A DNA stretch of 64,000 bases from JAICYJ01 sp963797565. Lineage in GTDB: Bacteria; Actinomycetota; Thermoleophilia; Gaiellales; JAICJC01. The stretch covers positions 310,001 to 374,000 of the forward strand of contig CAWCPM010000015.1 of assembly GCA_963797565.1 (NCBI GenBank), read 5' to 3'. Shown here piece by piece: positions 16,970-25,963 of this stretch. The stretch's first letter is position 1, and each line of letters opens with the position of its first letter. Below the pieces are notes generated by a model. The model worked only from the letters and a program-made list of their open reading frames with translations. It was not told where the DNA came from and made no database searches. The translations under genes and the position numbers were made by a program.

Positions 16970-17875
16970 TTAGTTGACCGCGCCGTGGAGGGCGGGGCTG
17001 GCTGGGATCGGGAACCGCCCGCCGCGTGCACGTGCTATCGCCGTTTCGATCGCGCGCCGGGTGAGCACAGCCGCCATCGCCCGCCGGTAGTCGGCCGAAC
17101 CGCGCACGTCCGAGATCGGCCGCGAGGCGCCCGCCGCAGCGTCCGCCGCCGCGTGCACCGAGGCGTCCGAGGCGTCGCTGCCGTTCAGCGCCTGCTCGGC
17201 CTCGGCCACACGGTGGATGGTGGGTGCCAGAGCGGTGATGGCGATGCGCGCGTCGCGGACGATGCCGCCGTCGAGCGTCACCACCGCCGTTGCGCCCACG
17301 ATCGCGATCTCCATCTGGCGGCGGTACTCGAGGCGCGCGTAGCAGCTGCCCGTGCCCGGCGCAGGGGCGGGTATGGCCAGCTCGGTCAGCAGCTCGCCGG
17401 GCTCGGCCACGGTGTGTCCGGGGCCGGTGAACAGGTCGGCAACCGCCACCCGGCGGGTGCCAGACGCCGAGCGCAGCGTGGCGACCGCATCGAAGCAGAT
17501 CAGCGGGCCGCCGGTCTCCATCGCCGGCGAGGCGTTCATGACGTTGCCGCCGATCGTGCCGGCGTGGCGGGTGGCGTGGCTTCCCACGATGGCGGATGCA
17601 TCCGCCAGGGCGGTGAACAGCTCGCACGCGGTGTTCGAGGCGACGATGTCGGCGTGGGTGGCCAGCGCGCCCAGCACCAGCCCGCCGTTCTGCTCCCGGA
17701 TCCCGCGCAGCTCGGACACGCGGTGGATGGCGACCAGGGCGTCCGGCAGCGGCGCCTTGCCGCCGCGGGCGCCGACCACCAGGTCGGTGCCGCCGGCGAT
17801 CGGCCGTGCGCCGGCGGCCATCGCCTCCAGCACCTCGTCGACCGAGGTGGCGGCCGTGTAGCTCTGCGTGCTCAT
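16970..17875 (-). CDS. Molybdenum hydroxylase, FAD-binding medium subunit
   Basis: This 301-aa CoxM-like subunit has the two FAD pyrophosphate motifs: RPIAGGTDLVVG near residue 30 and the TIGGNVMNAS block near 115, followed by a C-terminal CODH-flavoprotein domain. It passes electrons from the 2Fe-2S subunit to an acceptor. The ATG at 17875 overlaps the TGA of the large-subunit gene (ATGA); an extra six codons upstream would overlap that gene further. The operon order large-medium-small is unusual relative to medium-small-large CODH operons but common in xanthine-dehydrogenase-like sets. Confidence 0.93.
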   Translation of the reverse strand: MSTQSYTAATSVDEVLEAMAAGARPIAGGTDLVVGARGGKAPLPDALVAIHRVSELRGIREQNGGLVLGALATHADIVASNTACELFTALADASAIVGSHATRHAGTIGGNVMNASPAMETGGPLICFDAVATLRSASGTRRVAVADLFTGPGHTVAEPGELLTELAIPAPAPGTGSCYARLEYRRQMEIAIVGATAVVTLDGGIVRDARIAITALAPTIHRVAEAEQALNGSDASDASVHAAADAAAGASRPISDVRGSADYRRAMAAVLTRRAIETAIARARGGRFPIPASPALHGAVN

Positions 17876-20145
17876 CGCTGCATCGCCTCCCACACCCGCG
17901 CCGGAGTCATGGGCAGCTCGTGCACGCGCGCGCCGGTGACCTGTGCGATCGCGTTTGCGATCGCGCCCGGAGTGGGCACGCAGGGCGGCTCACCGACGGC
18001 CTTGGAGCCGTTCGGGCCTCCGGCGCCGGGCTTGGTCGGAGAGTCCACCCAATCGATGTGGATCGGCGGTGAGTCGCTCGCCGTCTGCAGCTTGTAGTCG
18101 AGCAGGTGCGGGTTCAGCTGGCGCGCGTCCTCGCCGATCAGCGAGCCCTCAAGGGTGGCCATGCCGATGCCCATGACGACGCCGCCCTCGACCTGGCCGT
18201 TGGCGCCGATCGGGTTCAGCACGCGTCCCGACTCATGCACCGCAGCAACCTCCAGCACCCGCACGACGCCCGTCTCGCGATCGACCTTGCAGCGCGCCGC
18301 ATGCGTGATGAAGGTGGGTGCTAGGAACGACTCCGACCCCAGCCGGCCGGTGCATCCGGCCGCGTCTGAGGCGGGCATCTCCGGCACCGCATCGGCGCCG
18401 CGGCCGAGCAGCAGGGTGCTGCCGTGGGCGGCCTCGGCCAGCTCCGGGATCGTGACCGACTTGGTGGGTGAGCCCTTCACCGAGACGGCGCCGTCCTTCA
18501 GCTCCAGGTCGTCGCGGTTGGCCTCCAGCTGCTCCGCGGCCAGGTCGAGCAGCTGCTCTCGCACGTCGTTCGCCGCGGCCATCACGGCGCGGCCGTTGTT
18601 GAAGGTGGTCTGTGAGCCGGATGCGCCGGAGTCGAACGGCCCGGCGTCGGTGTCCTGATAGAGCAGCGAGAAGCTCTCCGGCTCCATGCCCAGGATCTCC
18701 GCCGCCAGCAGTGGCAACGCCATCACGGCGCCGGTGCCGCACTCCTGTGCGCCGGTGATGATGGTGGCCGACCCGTCGCCGTTGATCTTCACGTAGGCGC
18801 CGGAGGCGATGCCGAACGACGGCCACCAGCCGACGGCGATCCCGATCGCCTCGTCCTCGGGCAGCTCCTTGCCGTAGCCGATCAGCTCGACCGCCCGCTC
18901 CAGCGTCTGCGCGGCGCCGATGTCCTCGAACACCTGCCGGGTGGGCCCCTCGTCGCCGTTCTTGACGATGTTGCGGCGGCGGAACTCGACGGGGTCCATG
19001 CCCAGCTGCCCGGCCACCGAGTCCATGTGCTGCTCGAGCGCCCAGCAGGCCTGCGGGGCGGTGGGGGCGCGCACCGAGCCGGACGGCGTGGTGTTCGTGT
19101 AGGCCAGGCTGGCGTCGATGAAGACGTTTTCGATCTTGTAGGGGCCCGCCGCCATCATGGCGGCCATCTGCGGGAAGAACGGGGCGTCGGCGCTGTAGGC
19201 GCCGTTATCCAGGATCAGGCGGCCGCGGCGGGCAACGATGCTGCCGTCCCTGCGCACGCCCGTCTCCAGCTCGAGCACCTGTCCCTCGCGGCGGTGATCC
19301 GGGGCGAGGAACTCCTCGCGGCGCGAGAACACCAGCCGCACCGGGCGCTGGGCGACGCGGGCCAGCGCTGCCACCTGGGCTTCGTAGTGGAACTCGCACT
19401 TGCCGCCGAACCCCCCGCCCAGGTGCGGCACCACGATGCGGACGTGCGCCTCGGGCAGCTCCAGGGTGGTGGCGACGCCGCTCCTCGCGATGAACGGCAC
19501 CTGCGTCGACGACCAGATCGTGACCCGGTCTCCCTGCCACTGCGCGACCACGGCATGGGGCTCGATCGGCACGGCGTGCGACATGTCGGCGACGTAGCGC
19601 TCCTTGACGACGATGTCCGACTCGGCCATGCCCTTGTCGGGATCGCCCTTCAGGATCGTCGACCGCGAGCAGTCGTTGCCATCGCGGACGACATCCTCGG
19701 AGGCTCCGTACTCGGCCCAGTCCTCGTGCAGCAGCGGTGCCCCGGGCTGGAGAGCGGCCTCGCTGTCGCTGACGATCTCGAGCGGCTCGTAGTCGACCTC
19801 GATCAGCTCGACCGCGCGCTGGGCGATCTCTGGCGTGAGTGCCGCCACCGCTGCAACCAGCTCGCCCTCGTAGCGCACCTTGGTCTTGGCGAACAGCCGC
19901 CGGTCCTGGACGAACGGCCCGTAACGGACGTCGGGCACGTCCTCGTGCGTGATCACGGCGAACACCCCCGGTAGCGCCTTGGCCTTGGAGGTATCGATGC
20001 GCGTGATCCGGGCGTGGGCGTGGTCGGCGTAGCGGAACTTCGCCTCGAGCATGCCGGTCATGCTCAGGTCGGCGGTGTAGCGCCCAAGGCCGGTCACCTT
20101 GTCCTTGCCGTCCTGCCGGATGAACGGCTTTTCTGCTGTGGCCAA
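17872..20145 (-). CDS. Molybdenum hydroxylase, molybdopterin-binding large subunit (Xdh-like)
   Basis: This 757-aa subunit begins with the hammerhead domain and binds the Mo-cytosine-dinucleotide cofactor. It has GGGFGGKCEFH near residue 245, GAQECGTGAV, SQTTFNNGR and the catalytic Glu in SKAVGEPPCVPTPGAIANAI near the C-terminus. The CODH form-I loop AYxCSFR is absent; the equivalent segment is GSVRAPTAPQA. It is therefore a hydroxylase of the xanthine-, aldehyde- or N-heterocycle-oxidising kind, not CO dehydrogenase. Start is TTG at 20145 with GGAG upstream. No cofactor-insertion gene (XdhC/CoxI, CoxDEF) lies next to it. Substrate unknown. Confidence 0.92.
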   Translation of the reverse strand: MATAEKPFIRQDGKDKVTGLGRYTADLSMTGMLEAKFRYADHAHARITRIDTSKAKALPGVFAVITHEDVPDVRYGPFVQDRRLFAKTKVRYEGELVAAVAALTPEIAQRAVELIEVDYEPLEIVSDSEAALQPGAPLLHEDWAEYGASEDVVRDGNDCSRSTILKGDPDKGMAESDIVVKERYVADMSHAVPIEPHAVVAQWQGDRVTIWSSTQVPFIARSGVATTLELPEAHVRIVVPHLGGGFGGKCEFHYEAQVAALARVAQRPVRLVFSRREEFLAPDHRREGQVLELETGVRRDGSIVARRGRLILDNGAYSADAPFFPQMAAMMAAGPYKIENVFIDASLAYTNTTPSGSVRAPTAPQACWALEQHMDSVAGQLGMDPVEFRRRNIVKNGDEGPTRQVFEDIGAAQTLERAVELIGYGKELPEDEAIGIAVGWWPSFGIASGAYVKINGDGSATIITGAQECGTGAVMALPLLAAEILGMEPESFSLLYQDTDAGPFDSGASGSQTTFNNGRAVMAAANDVREQLLDLAAEQLEANRDDLELKDGAVSVKGSPTKSVTIPELAEAAHGSTLLLGRGADAVPEMPASDAAGCTGRLGSESFLAPTFITHAARCKVDRETGVVRVLEVAAVHESGRVLNPIGANGQVEGGVVMGIGMATLEGSLIGEDARQLNPHLLDYKLQTASDSPPIHIDWVDSPTKPGAGGPNGSKAVGEPPCVPTPGAIANAIAQVTGARVHELPMTPARVWEAMQR

Positions 20146-20200
20146 CGCGAGCTCCTTCGATCGAGGCGGGGGCTGATACTACGTGAGACGGGGCCGCCGG

Positions 20201-20218
20201 AAAAGCCCGGAGCCGGGC
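20201..20218 (-). terminator. Rho-independent terminator after the propeller-protein gene
   Basis: On the minus strand GCCCG, a 4-nt loop and CGGGC are followed directly by TTTT. It lies 13 nt after the stop of the gene ending at 20231 and upstream of the molybdenum hydroxylase operon, separating the two units. Confidence 0.55.
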
Positions 20219-20230
20219 TGATGCCGTCTG

Positions 20231-21487
20231 TTACGAGCCGGATGCGGCCAGGTCGATGCGGGTGAAGGAGGCGCGGCCGGCGGCCTCGCGCACCGACCAC
20301 AGCTGGTCGGGACGGATCGAGAGCAGCGCGTTCTGGTCGGGCAACGTGATCGTTGCGCCGGCCAACCGGTTCACCGAAGGGTCGAGCTCGCGGACGCCCT
20401 GGCCCGCCAGCGCCAGCCAGATCGCGCCTCCGGCGGCGGCCATGGCGGCCGCCGGTGCCGGCAGGGCGATGGCTTGCGGAGGGCGGCCGGGAGGGCCGTC
20501 GAAGCGGAGCAGCTGCGGATGCCCGTCGCGGGTGCCCGCGACCCACACTGCGCCGGCTCCTGCTGCGATCACGCTGGGGACGAGCCCGGACAGCCGCGTC
20601 GCGCCCAGCACGTGGCCGTCGCCGGCGCTGAGCGAGACGATCGAGGTGGGGGTCAGCGCCCACACCGTGGAGCTGCTGCCGGCGATGGCGAGCACGCCGG
20701 TCACCGGGGTGAGGGTGGCCCGCTCATTGTCGATGCGGGCAACGCCGCCGGCCAGGGCCGCCCAGATCTGGCCGTCGGCGACCAGCGGCGCGCAGGCTGT
20801 GGCTGGAGTCGAGCAGACGGGGGCGCCGGGCAGCGGCAGGCGCGACTGCACCTGACCCGAGCCGCGGTCGCGGAAGACAAGCTCGGCGCCCGCGGGTCCG
20901 TTCACAAGCGACAGCAGCGAGCCGCCGGAGACGGCCAGGCCCAGCGCTGGGCGGACGGAGGCGAAGGTGTAATTCACGGAGCCGTCGGTCGCCGCCAGCC
21001 GGGTCACGGCGGCGCCTGTTGCCTGGTACCAGAGGCCGCCGTTGCCGGCAGCGGCGACGGCGATGCCGCTGGGAGCCGGGGCGGTGGCGGCGACGGTGGT
21101 CGAGACGGTGAAGGCGGGCGGCCGCGGGCTGACGGCGGGTGCCGGTGGGGAGCCGCCGGAATCGTCCTGCAGCCACGTCACGATGCCGAAGCCGGCCGCG
21201 ACCAGGATCGGAAGCATCAGCGCGGCGATCGCCAGCCGGCCCGCTCGGCGGCGGTCGCTCGCGACGCGGTCGCGGGCAGGCGCGCGCACGACCACGGGGA
21301 CGGCCGGCGGGGCGGGGGGCGGGACTGGCACCCGGCCGGTCTCGGGATCGATGCGGAGCCCGTGCTCGGACGGCTCACGCGCGGTCAGAAGCGCGAAGCG
21401 AGGGTCGTCGACGTGCTCGACCACCAGATCGCCTCCCGGCTCGGGTGCCCGCGCCGCGGGCGGTTCACGCGGATCCGTCACGAGCAT
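20231..21487 (-). CDS. Membrane-anchored protein with an extracytoplasmic beta-propeller-like domain
   Basis: This protein of up to 418 aa has a proline-rich cytoplasmic N-terminus, one transmembrane helix (LAIAALMLPILVAAGFGIVT near residues 85-104), a Pro/Ala linker, then repeated blades with GLWYQATGAAVTRL, IWAALAGGVARID, VWALTPTSIVSL, VWVAGTRDG and IWLALAGQGVREL. These YVTN/PQQ-like blades suggest a secreted sensor or binding module rather than an enzyme. A TACAGT hexamer ends 8 nt before an in-frame GTG at 21481, so the true start may be two codons inside the ATG at 21487. It is divergent from the GcvT-type gene. Function unknown. Confidence 0.75.
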   Translation of the reverse strand: MLVTDPREPPAARAPEPGGDLVVEHVDDPRFALLTAREPSEHGLRIDPETGRVPVPPPAPPAVPVVVRAPARDRVASDRRRAGRLAIAALMLPILVAAGFGIVTWLQDDSGGSPPAPAVSPRPPAFTVSTTVAATAPAPSGIAVAAAGNGGLWYQATGAAVTRLAATDGSVNYTFASVRPALGLAVSGGSLLSLVNGPAGAELVFRDRGSGQVQSRLPLPGAPVCSTPATACAPLVADGQIWAALAGGVARIDNERATLTPVTGVLAIAGSSSTVWALTPTSIVSLSAGDGHVLGATRLSGLVPSVIAAGAGAVWVAGTRDGHPQLLRFDGPPGRPPQAIALPAPAAAMAAAGGAIWLALAGQGVRELDPSVNRLAGATITLPDQNALLSIRPDQLWSVREAAGRASFTRIDLAASGS

Positions 21488-21531
21488 CCACTGTACAAAC
21501 GACCTCGGCTAGCGCCGCCACGGCGGACCGG

Positions 21532-21537
21532 TAGGAT
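21532..21537 (+). promoter_or_regulatory. -10 element (TAGGAT) for the GcvT-type fusion gene
   Basis: TAGGAT, then 7 nt, then ATG 21545. No Shine-Dalgarno lies between. Confidence 0.45.
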
Positions 21538-21544
21538 CTGCCGC

Positions 21545-23533
21545 ATGCATTCCTCTTACGCCCTTGACGCAAGCGATTTCGCCGTCGAACGGGACGGCAA
21601 GCAGCAGCCACTGTCCGAGCTGTGGCCGGGCGGATACCAGCCGGGCGACCGGCTCGGCGTCGTGCTCGCCCAGCCGATGGACGCCGTCGGCTGCTCCAAC
21701 CTGATCTGCGCGACCATCACGCTGTTCTACGACTACATGCGGGCCACCCTCGGCACCGGCAACTTCTTCCGCTACTGCGACACCTACCTGTTCGGGGTGG
21801 GCTGCGAGGCAGGCGACTTCAACCAGCTGGACATCTGGCCGCTGCACAAGTGGGTGACGATCCTGAACCCGACCACCGAGGCGCTGCTGGAGGCGGTCAA
21901 CGACCGCAAGGTCAACCTGCTGGCGATCCCGGAGACGGGCGCGCGCTGCCGCGGCGAGGTGGTGCTCTCGACGTGGAACGCCTACCTGTCGCACGTGAAG
22001 TCGGTCGTGACGTACTCGCCGCGCACCGGCGTGGCGCGCGACGCCGATGTGCACCTGGTCGGAAACCGCGTGGTCGAGAGCTACGTGGAGCAGGCGATCT
22101 TCTCGACGCCGGGGCTGGACGCCGGGTTCCAGGCCAAGCTGCGGCGGCTGCGGCGAAACATCGACCGGGAGGAAAAGCAGCCGGTCGAGGGCTACCGCAC
22201 GCTGGCCGGGCCGGCGCAGGCGCGGGCGCTGCTGGGCGTGACCCAGGTGCTGCCGCCCGGCCACCAGGAGCTGACGCGGCGCGCGACCCCGACCACGATC
22301 ATGCCCGTGGAGGTGCCGATGCCGGCCCTCGACGGCGACGCGGCCCCTTTTGACATCGCCGCCGCCGCGGCGCTGCAGGTCGATCAGCCGGCACCGTCCG
22401 GCGCCTACCCCGACGGGCTGCTGCGCACGGGCTTCGACGGGATCCAGCGGCGGCTGGGCGGCACCTTCGCGGAGTGGGAGGGCTGGGACTGGATCTCGGA
22501 CTTCGGCGACCCGATCGCCGAGCACCACGCGGTGCGCGAGGCGGTCGGCATCTGGGACGAGTCGCCGCTGCGCAAGTGGTTCTTCAGCGGCAAGGATGCG
22601 ATGGCGGCGGTCGACTACTGCTTCACGGCCGACATGGCGAGCCTCGAGCCCGGCCAGGCGCGATACGCGCCGTTCGTGGACGCGCAGGGCAGGATGCTGG
22701 GAGACGGCGTTGTCTTCCGCGGCGACGACCCCAAGCGGGTGCTGGTGGTGACGGCGCTCGATACCGACGCCGACCACTTCCGACGGATCACGGGCGACTT
22801 CGGGATCGAGATCACGGAGCACACGATGGAGATGCCGCACCTGCAGGTGCAGGGCCCGCGCTCGCGCGAGCTGCTGAGCGCCGTGACCGACGCCGACGTC
22901 GCCGGGCTGCGGTACTTCCGGTTCTTGACGAAGCCGGTCTCGGTCTGCGGTGCACCCTGCTACGTGGCCCGCACCGGCTACTCGGGTGAGCTCGGCTACG
23001 AGGTGTTCTGCGAGCCGGCCGACGCGGAGAAGGTGTGGCAGGGGCTGCTCGACCAGGGCGCCTCGATGGGCATCCGGCCCTACGGGCTGGCGGCGGTCGA
23101 GAGCCTGCGGATCGAGGCCGGGCTGATCTTCATCGGCTTCGACTACTTCCCGGGCGTGACGTCGCCCTTCCACGCCAACCTCGACCGCATGATCAAGCTG
23201 GACAAGGGCGACTTCCACGGCAAGGAGGCGCTGCAGGCGGAGCTCGACGCGGGCATCACGCACCGCATGGTGACGCTCGTGATCGCCGGTGAGGATTCGC
23301 CCGACTACAACACGCCGGTGCTCTCGAACGGCCGCGGCGTGGGCAAGCTGACATCTCCCAGCGCGGGACGCTCGCCGACGGTGGACAAGCTGATCGCGAT
23401 GGCCTGCATCGAGGCGGACCTGGCCGAGGTGGGCAGGCAGGTCGAGGTGACGCTGCCCGACGGCCGGCTGGTGCCGGCGCTGGTCGACCAGTTCCCGATC
23501 TACGACCCCGAGAAGACGCGGCCGCGGTCCTAG
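21545..23533 (+). CDS. GcvT-type aminomethyltransferase with an unrecognised N-terminal domain
   Basis: This 662-aa protein has two parts. Residues about 300-660 are a folate-dependent aminomethyltransferase: WIWDESPL-like and RYAPFVDAQGRMLGDG blocks, VQGPRSRELLS, the FRFLTKPVSVCG strand, TGYSGELGYEVFCEP and the C-terminal barrel with LDKGDFHGKEAL. Residues 1-250 form a separate domain with AQPMDAVGCSNLICATITLF and GCEAGDFNQLDIWPLHKWV that I do not recognise. Such T-proteins move a one-carbon unit from an N- or S-methyl compound to tetrahydrofolate. The gene stands alone, beside the propeller gene and 1.4 kb from the molybdenum hydroxylase, with a leaderless promoter. The missing glycine-cleavage partners argue against a role as GcvT. 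Confidence 0.82.
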   Translation: MHSSYALDASDFAVERDGKQQPLSELWPGGYQPGDRLGVVLAQPMDAVGCSNLICATITLFYDYMRATLGTGNFFRYCDTYLFGVGCEAGDFNQLDIWPLHKWVTILNPTTEALLEAVNDRKVNLLAIPETGARCRGEVVLSTWNAYLSHVKSVVTYSPRTGVARDADVHLVGNRVVESYVEQAIFSTPGLDAGFQAKLRRLRRNIDREEKQPVEGYRTLAGPAQARALLGVTQVLPPGHQELTRRATPTTIMPVEVPMPALDGDAAPFDIAAAAALQVDQPAPSGAYPDGLLRTGFDGIQRRLGGTFAEWEGWDWISDFGDPIAEHHAVREAVGIWDESPLRKWFFSGKDAMAAVDYCFTADMASLEPGQARYAPFVDAQGRMLGDGVVFRGDDPKRVLVVTALDTDADHFRRITGDFGIEITEHTMEMPHLQVQGPRSRELLSAVTDADVAGLRYFRFLTKPVSVCGAPCYVARTGYSGELGYEVFCEPADAEKVWQGLLDQGASMGIRPYGLAAVESLRIEAGLIFIGFDYFPGVTSPFHANLDRMIKLDKGDFHGKEALQAELDAGITHRMVTLVIAGEDSPDYNTPVLSNGRGVGKLTSPSAGRSPTVDKLIAMACIEADLAEVGRQVEVTLPDGRLVPALVDQFPIYDPEKTRPRS

Positions 23534-23773
23534 CCGGTTTCGGCTAGCTCGCCTTCGGCGATCTGTCAAGCCCGGCCCGGACCGGGTGTCAAACACCGCT
23601 CCATACCCCGTGAAGCCTTCGGCACGGATTCGGCGCATCCGCGGGGATCGGCGTGACGGGCGCTCATGGCACCTCCTGGGTTTCGGGCCAACCCGGGCTC
23701 AGAGCCCGACACGGCGGCCGTGGCATCCTGTTACCGAATTGGCACCGGTCGGGTCGTGAAAGAATCAGGCCGG
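23534..23773. repeat. Intergenic region with members of the 13-bp YTG-palindrome family
   Basis: No gene is seen. The region holds the complement of GGTGTTTGACACC (23585-23597), a GGGTT-AACCC imperfect palindrome (about 23688-23704) and GGGCTCAGAGCCC (23695-23707). Related palindromes occur at 37.4-37.6 kb and 54.5-54.7 kb. They form short stems with a 3-nt loop. Confidence 0.55.
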
Positions 23774-24527
23774 ATGGGCTCGTCTGACTCCCCGATCGTC
23801 GTGATCGCCTCCGGATTCGGCGGCGTGGCCGTGTGCGATGCGATCGTGCGGCTGCTGCCCAAGGAGGACACCGTGCTCCTGGCCGACCACGCCTACGCGC
23901 CCTACGCGCGCCGCCGGTCCGCCGTCGTGATCGACCGGCTCACGCGCCTGGCCTGCGACGTCGTCGCCGAGCGCCGGCCCAAGCTGGTGGTGCTGGCCTC
24001 CGCCCAGGGCTGCGCCGACGCCCTCGAGCAGATCCGTGCACGGGCTGGCGCCGGTGCCCGTGATCGGTATCGACGGCATCGTCCCGCAGGCCGCCGCCCG
24101 CTCGGCCTCCGGCCGCATCGCTTTGATGACGGGCGCGGGCTGCCTGCGCGGTGGCCAGCTGGCCCGCTCGCTCAAGCGCGAGCGCGGCGGCGGCCGGGTG
24201 TCATGGTCGGCCGTGCCCGGTCTGCGCGAGCTGGTCGAGTCCGGCCGTGACGCCGGCCCGGCCGCCGCCGCCGAGGTGGCCACGCTGCGGGCCGCCGGCG
24301 TCGACGCGATCGCGCTCGGCTGCCCGCACGCGAGCGCCGTCGCCGCGCAGGTGAAGCTGGCCGCCGGTGAGCAGGTGGCGGTGGTCGACTCGGCCGCGCT
24401 GGCGGCCGAGCGGGTGCGCCGGCTGCTGATGCGCGGCGGTCTCACGACGGCGCGCCGTCGCGGCGGCCGGCGGGAGCTGGTGAGCACCGATCCGACGGCC
24501 GGTCAGGCCGGCCTCGCCAGCCGCTGA
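23774..24527 (+). CDS. Glutamate/aspartate racemase-like protein, degenerate and frameshifted
   Basis: About 250 aa of a MurI-like protein are split by one extra base; removing a G from GGG at 24042-24044 joins LEQIRA to LAPVPVIGIDG. The C-terminal catalytic Cys is present (AIALGCPHAS), but the N-terminal half is abnormal: the DSGxGG motif reads ASGFGG, and the ACNTA motif that should hold the first catalytic Cys reads LASAQGCADAL, with serine at the Cys position and a Cys four residues later. So it may be a non-racemising relative or have a rearranged site. Start is ATG 23774; a GTG 18 nt upstream is possible. It converges on the YbjN gene. Confidence 0.68.
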
Positions 24528-24530
24528 CGG

Positions 24531-25001
24531 TCAGGCCACCCCGGTGTCGCCGGTCGGGCCCCACACGTCGCGGGCACGCGCTCCCACGCCCAGCTCCAGC
24601 AGCAGGTCGTCGTCCAGCGTGTCGGCGTAGGCGGCCACGATCTGCAGCGCTCTGATGAACTCCTGGGTCTGCAGGTTGCTGGCCAGGATCGCGTACTCGA
24701 GGGCGATCACGCCGTCCTCCTCGTAGTACGACAGCCTGCCCACAAGCAGGCTGCAGTTACGCAGGTTGATGGCAGCCAGCGCCCGCGCGCCCGCCTCCTC
24801 GAAGCGGACGCCCTGCAGCACGGGCGACTGGAACAGCACCAGCGGCTCGTCGCCGAACGAGCCCGGCCGCACCATCACGGCGGCGGTGCCGTCGCGAATC
24901 GGGACGAAGAACTCGAGCCCGTCCTGCGACGGTGTGAAGCCGATCTTGGCCCGGACCAGAATCCCGTGGATTCGCTCGGCCAGTGCGGGCAGATCTGTCA
25001 T
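24531..25001 (-). CDS. YbjN-domain protein
   Basis: This 156-aa soluble protein has the YbjN / type-III-chaperone-like fold: a central sheet including LVLFQSPVLQGV, an INLRNCSLLVGRLSYYEEDG strand-turn (NxxN-G-F-like motif) and IALEYAILAS, then a helix with LQTQEFIRALQIVAAYADTLDD. Members are small dimeric proteins of unclear role, often near regulators or envelope genes. It lies 4 nt from the convergent racemase-like gene. The hexamer GATAGT ends 6 nt before its ATG, a weaker form of the leaderless promoter. No function can be assigned beyond the fold. Confidence 0.75.
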   Translation of the reverse strand: MTDLPALAERIHGILVRAKIGFTPSQDGLEFFVPIRDGTAAVMVRPGSFGDEPLVLFQSPVLQGVRFEEAGARALAAINLRNCSLLVGRLSYYEEDGVIALEYAILASNLQTQEFIRALQIVAAYADTLDDDLLLELGVGARARDVWGPTGDTGVA

Positions 25002-25046
25002 GGGGTGACTATCTCACGCACGCAAGGTGCGTGACGGGCGGTGCGT

Positions 25047-25052
25047 TAGAGT
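25047..25052 (+). promoter_or_regulatory. -10 element (TAGAGT) for the LLM oxidoreductase gene
   Basis: TAGAGT followed by 6 nt and ATG 25059. Confidence 0.45.
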
Positions 25053-25058
25053 GGCCCG

Positions 25059-25958
25059 ATGCCCCGCCCACTGCGTGTCGGAGTGCAACTCCCGGAGACC
25101 GAGCGGGTCGTCCGCTGGCCCGAGTATCTGGCCATGGCGACGGCCGCCGAAGAGGTCGGATTCGACTCGATCTGGCTCGGCGATCACCTGCTCTACGCCC
25201 CCGAGGACGACCGCCCCGAGCGCGGGCCCTGGGAGGTCTGGACGATGCTGGCGGCGCTTGCCGCGGCGACCGAACGGGTCACGCTCGGCCCGCTCGTGGC
25301 CTGCACGGCCTTCCACTCCCCCGGCCTGCTGGCGAAGATGGCGGCCACCGTCGATGACGTCAGCGGCGGCCGCCTGGTGCTCGGGCTCGGCGCCGGCTGG
25401 AACCAGCGCGAGTTCAGCGCGTTCGGGCTGCCCTACGACCGCCGCGTGTCGCGCTTCGCCGAGTCGTTCCAGATCGTGCAAGGCCTGCTGGCCGGCGAGC
25501 GCGTCAGCATGGACGGCAGCTTCTCCCAGGCTGACGACCTGGTGCTGCTGCCGCCGCCGGCGCGCCGGATCCCGATCATGATCGGCTCGAACGGGCCGCG
25601 CATGCTGAGCCTGACCCTGCCCCACGCCGACTCCTGGAACACCTGGTTCGACGACTACGGCAACTCGCCCGAAGGGTTCGCGGCCCTCAACCAGCGGATC
25701 AGCGAGGCCGCCGAGCTGGCCGGCCGCGACCCCGCGCTGATCGAGCGCAGCGCATGCGTCGCCGTTGCGCTGGACGACTCCGGCGAGCGGTCGGTCGACC
25801 CCGCCGCTCCGCCCATCGCCGGCGGCGCCGACCTGGCCGCGCACCTGCGCGACCTCGCGACGGCAGGGGCCGACGAGGCGATCCTGGTGGTCAGCCCGAT
25901 CACCGAGGGCTCGATCCGCGAGCTGGCCGGCGCGCTGGCCGCGCTCGACGCCGGCTAG
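25059..25958 (+). CDS. LLM-class flavin- or F420-dependent oxidoreductase
   Basis: This 299-aa protein is a luciferase-like TIM barrel with VGFDSIWLGDHLLY near residue 35, LAAATERVTLGPLV near 70, LLAKMAATVDDVSGGRLVLG with the typical SGGR turn, and GLGAGWNQREFSAFG near 115. IPIMIGSNGPRML matches the class F420-dependent branch. Such enzymes use reduced FMN or F420 to oxidise or reduce small organic substrates. F420 use is likely in an actinobacterium but cannot be proven here. It is monocistronic, with a leaderless promoter, and converges on the DUF2277 gene. Confidence 0.9.
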   Translation: MPRPLRVGVQLPETERVVRWPEYLAMATAAEEVGFDSIWLGDHLLYAPEDDRPERGPWEVWTMLAALAAATERVTLGPLVACTAFHSPGLLAKMAATVDDVSGGRLVLGLGAGWNQREFSAFGLPYDRRVSRFAESFQIVQGLLAGERVSMDGSFSQADDLVLLPPPARRIPIMIGSNGPRMLSLTLPHADSWNTWFDDYGNSPEGFAALNQRISEAAELAGRDPALIERSACVAVALDDSGERSVDPAAPPIAGGADLAAHLRDLATAGADEAILVVSPITEGSIRELAGALAALDAG

Positions 25959-25963
25959 GTCAG

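Noticed and set aside
17872..20145. Carbon monoxide dehydrogenase (CoxL) for the molybdenum large subunit
   Set aside because: The form-I loop AYxCSFR is replaced by GSVRAPTAPQ and no coxDEF genes are nearby, so a xanthine- or aldehyde-type hydroxylase fits better.
20474..21500. Long open plus-strand frames opposite the propeller-protein gene and many similar antisense frames
   Set aside because: They are rich in Arg, Gly and Ala in shadow frames, have no start signals or motifs, and overlap better-supported genes. High GC content keeps them open by chance.
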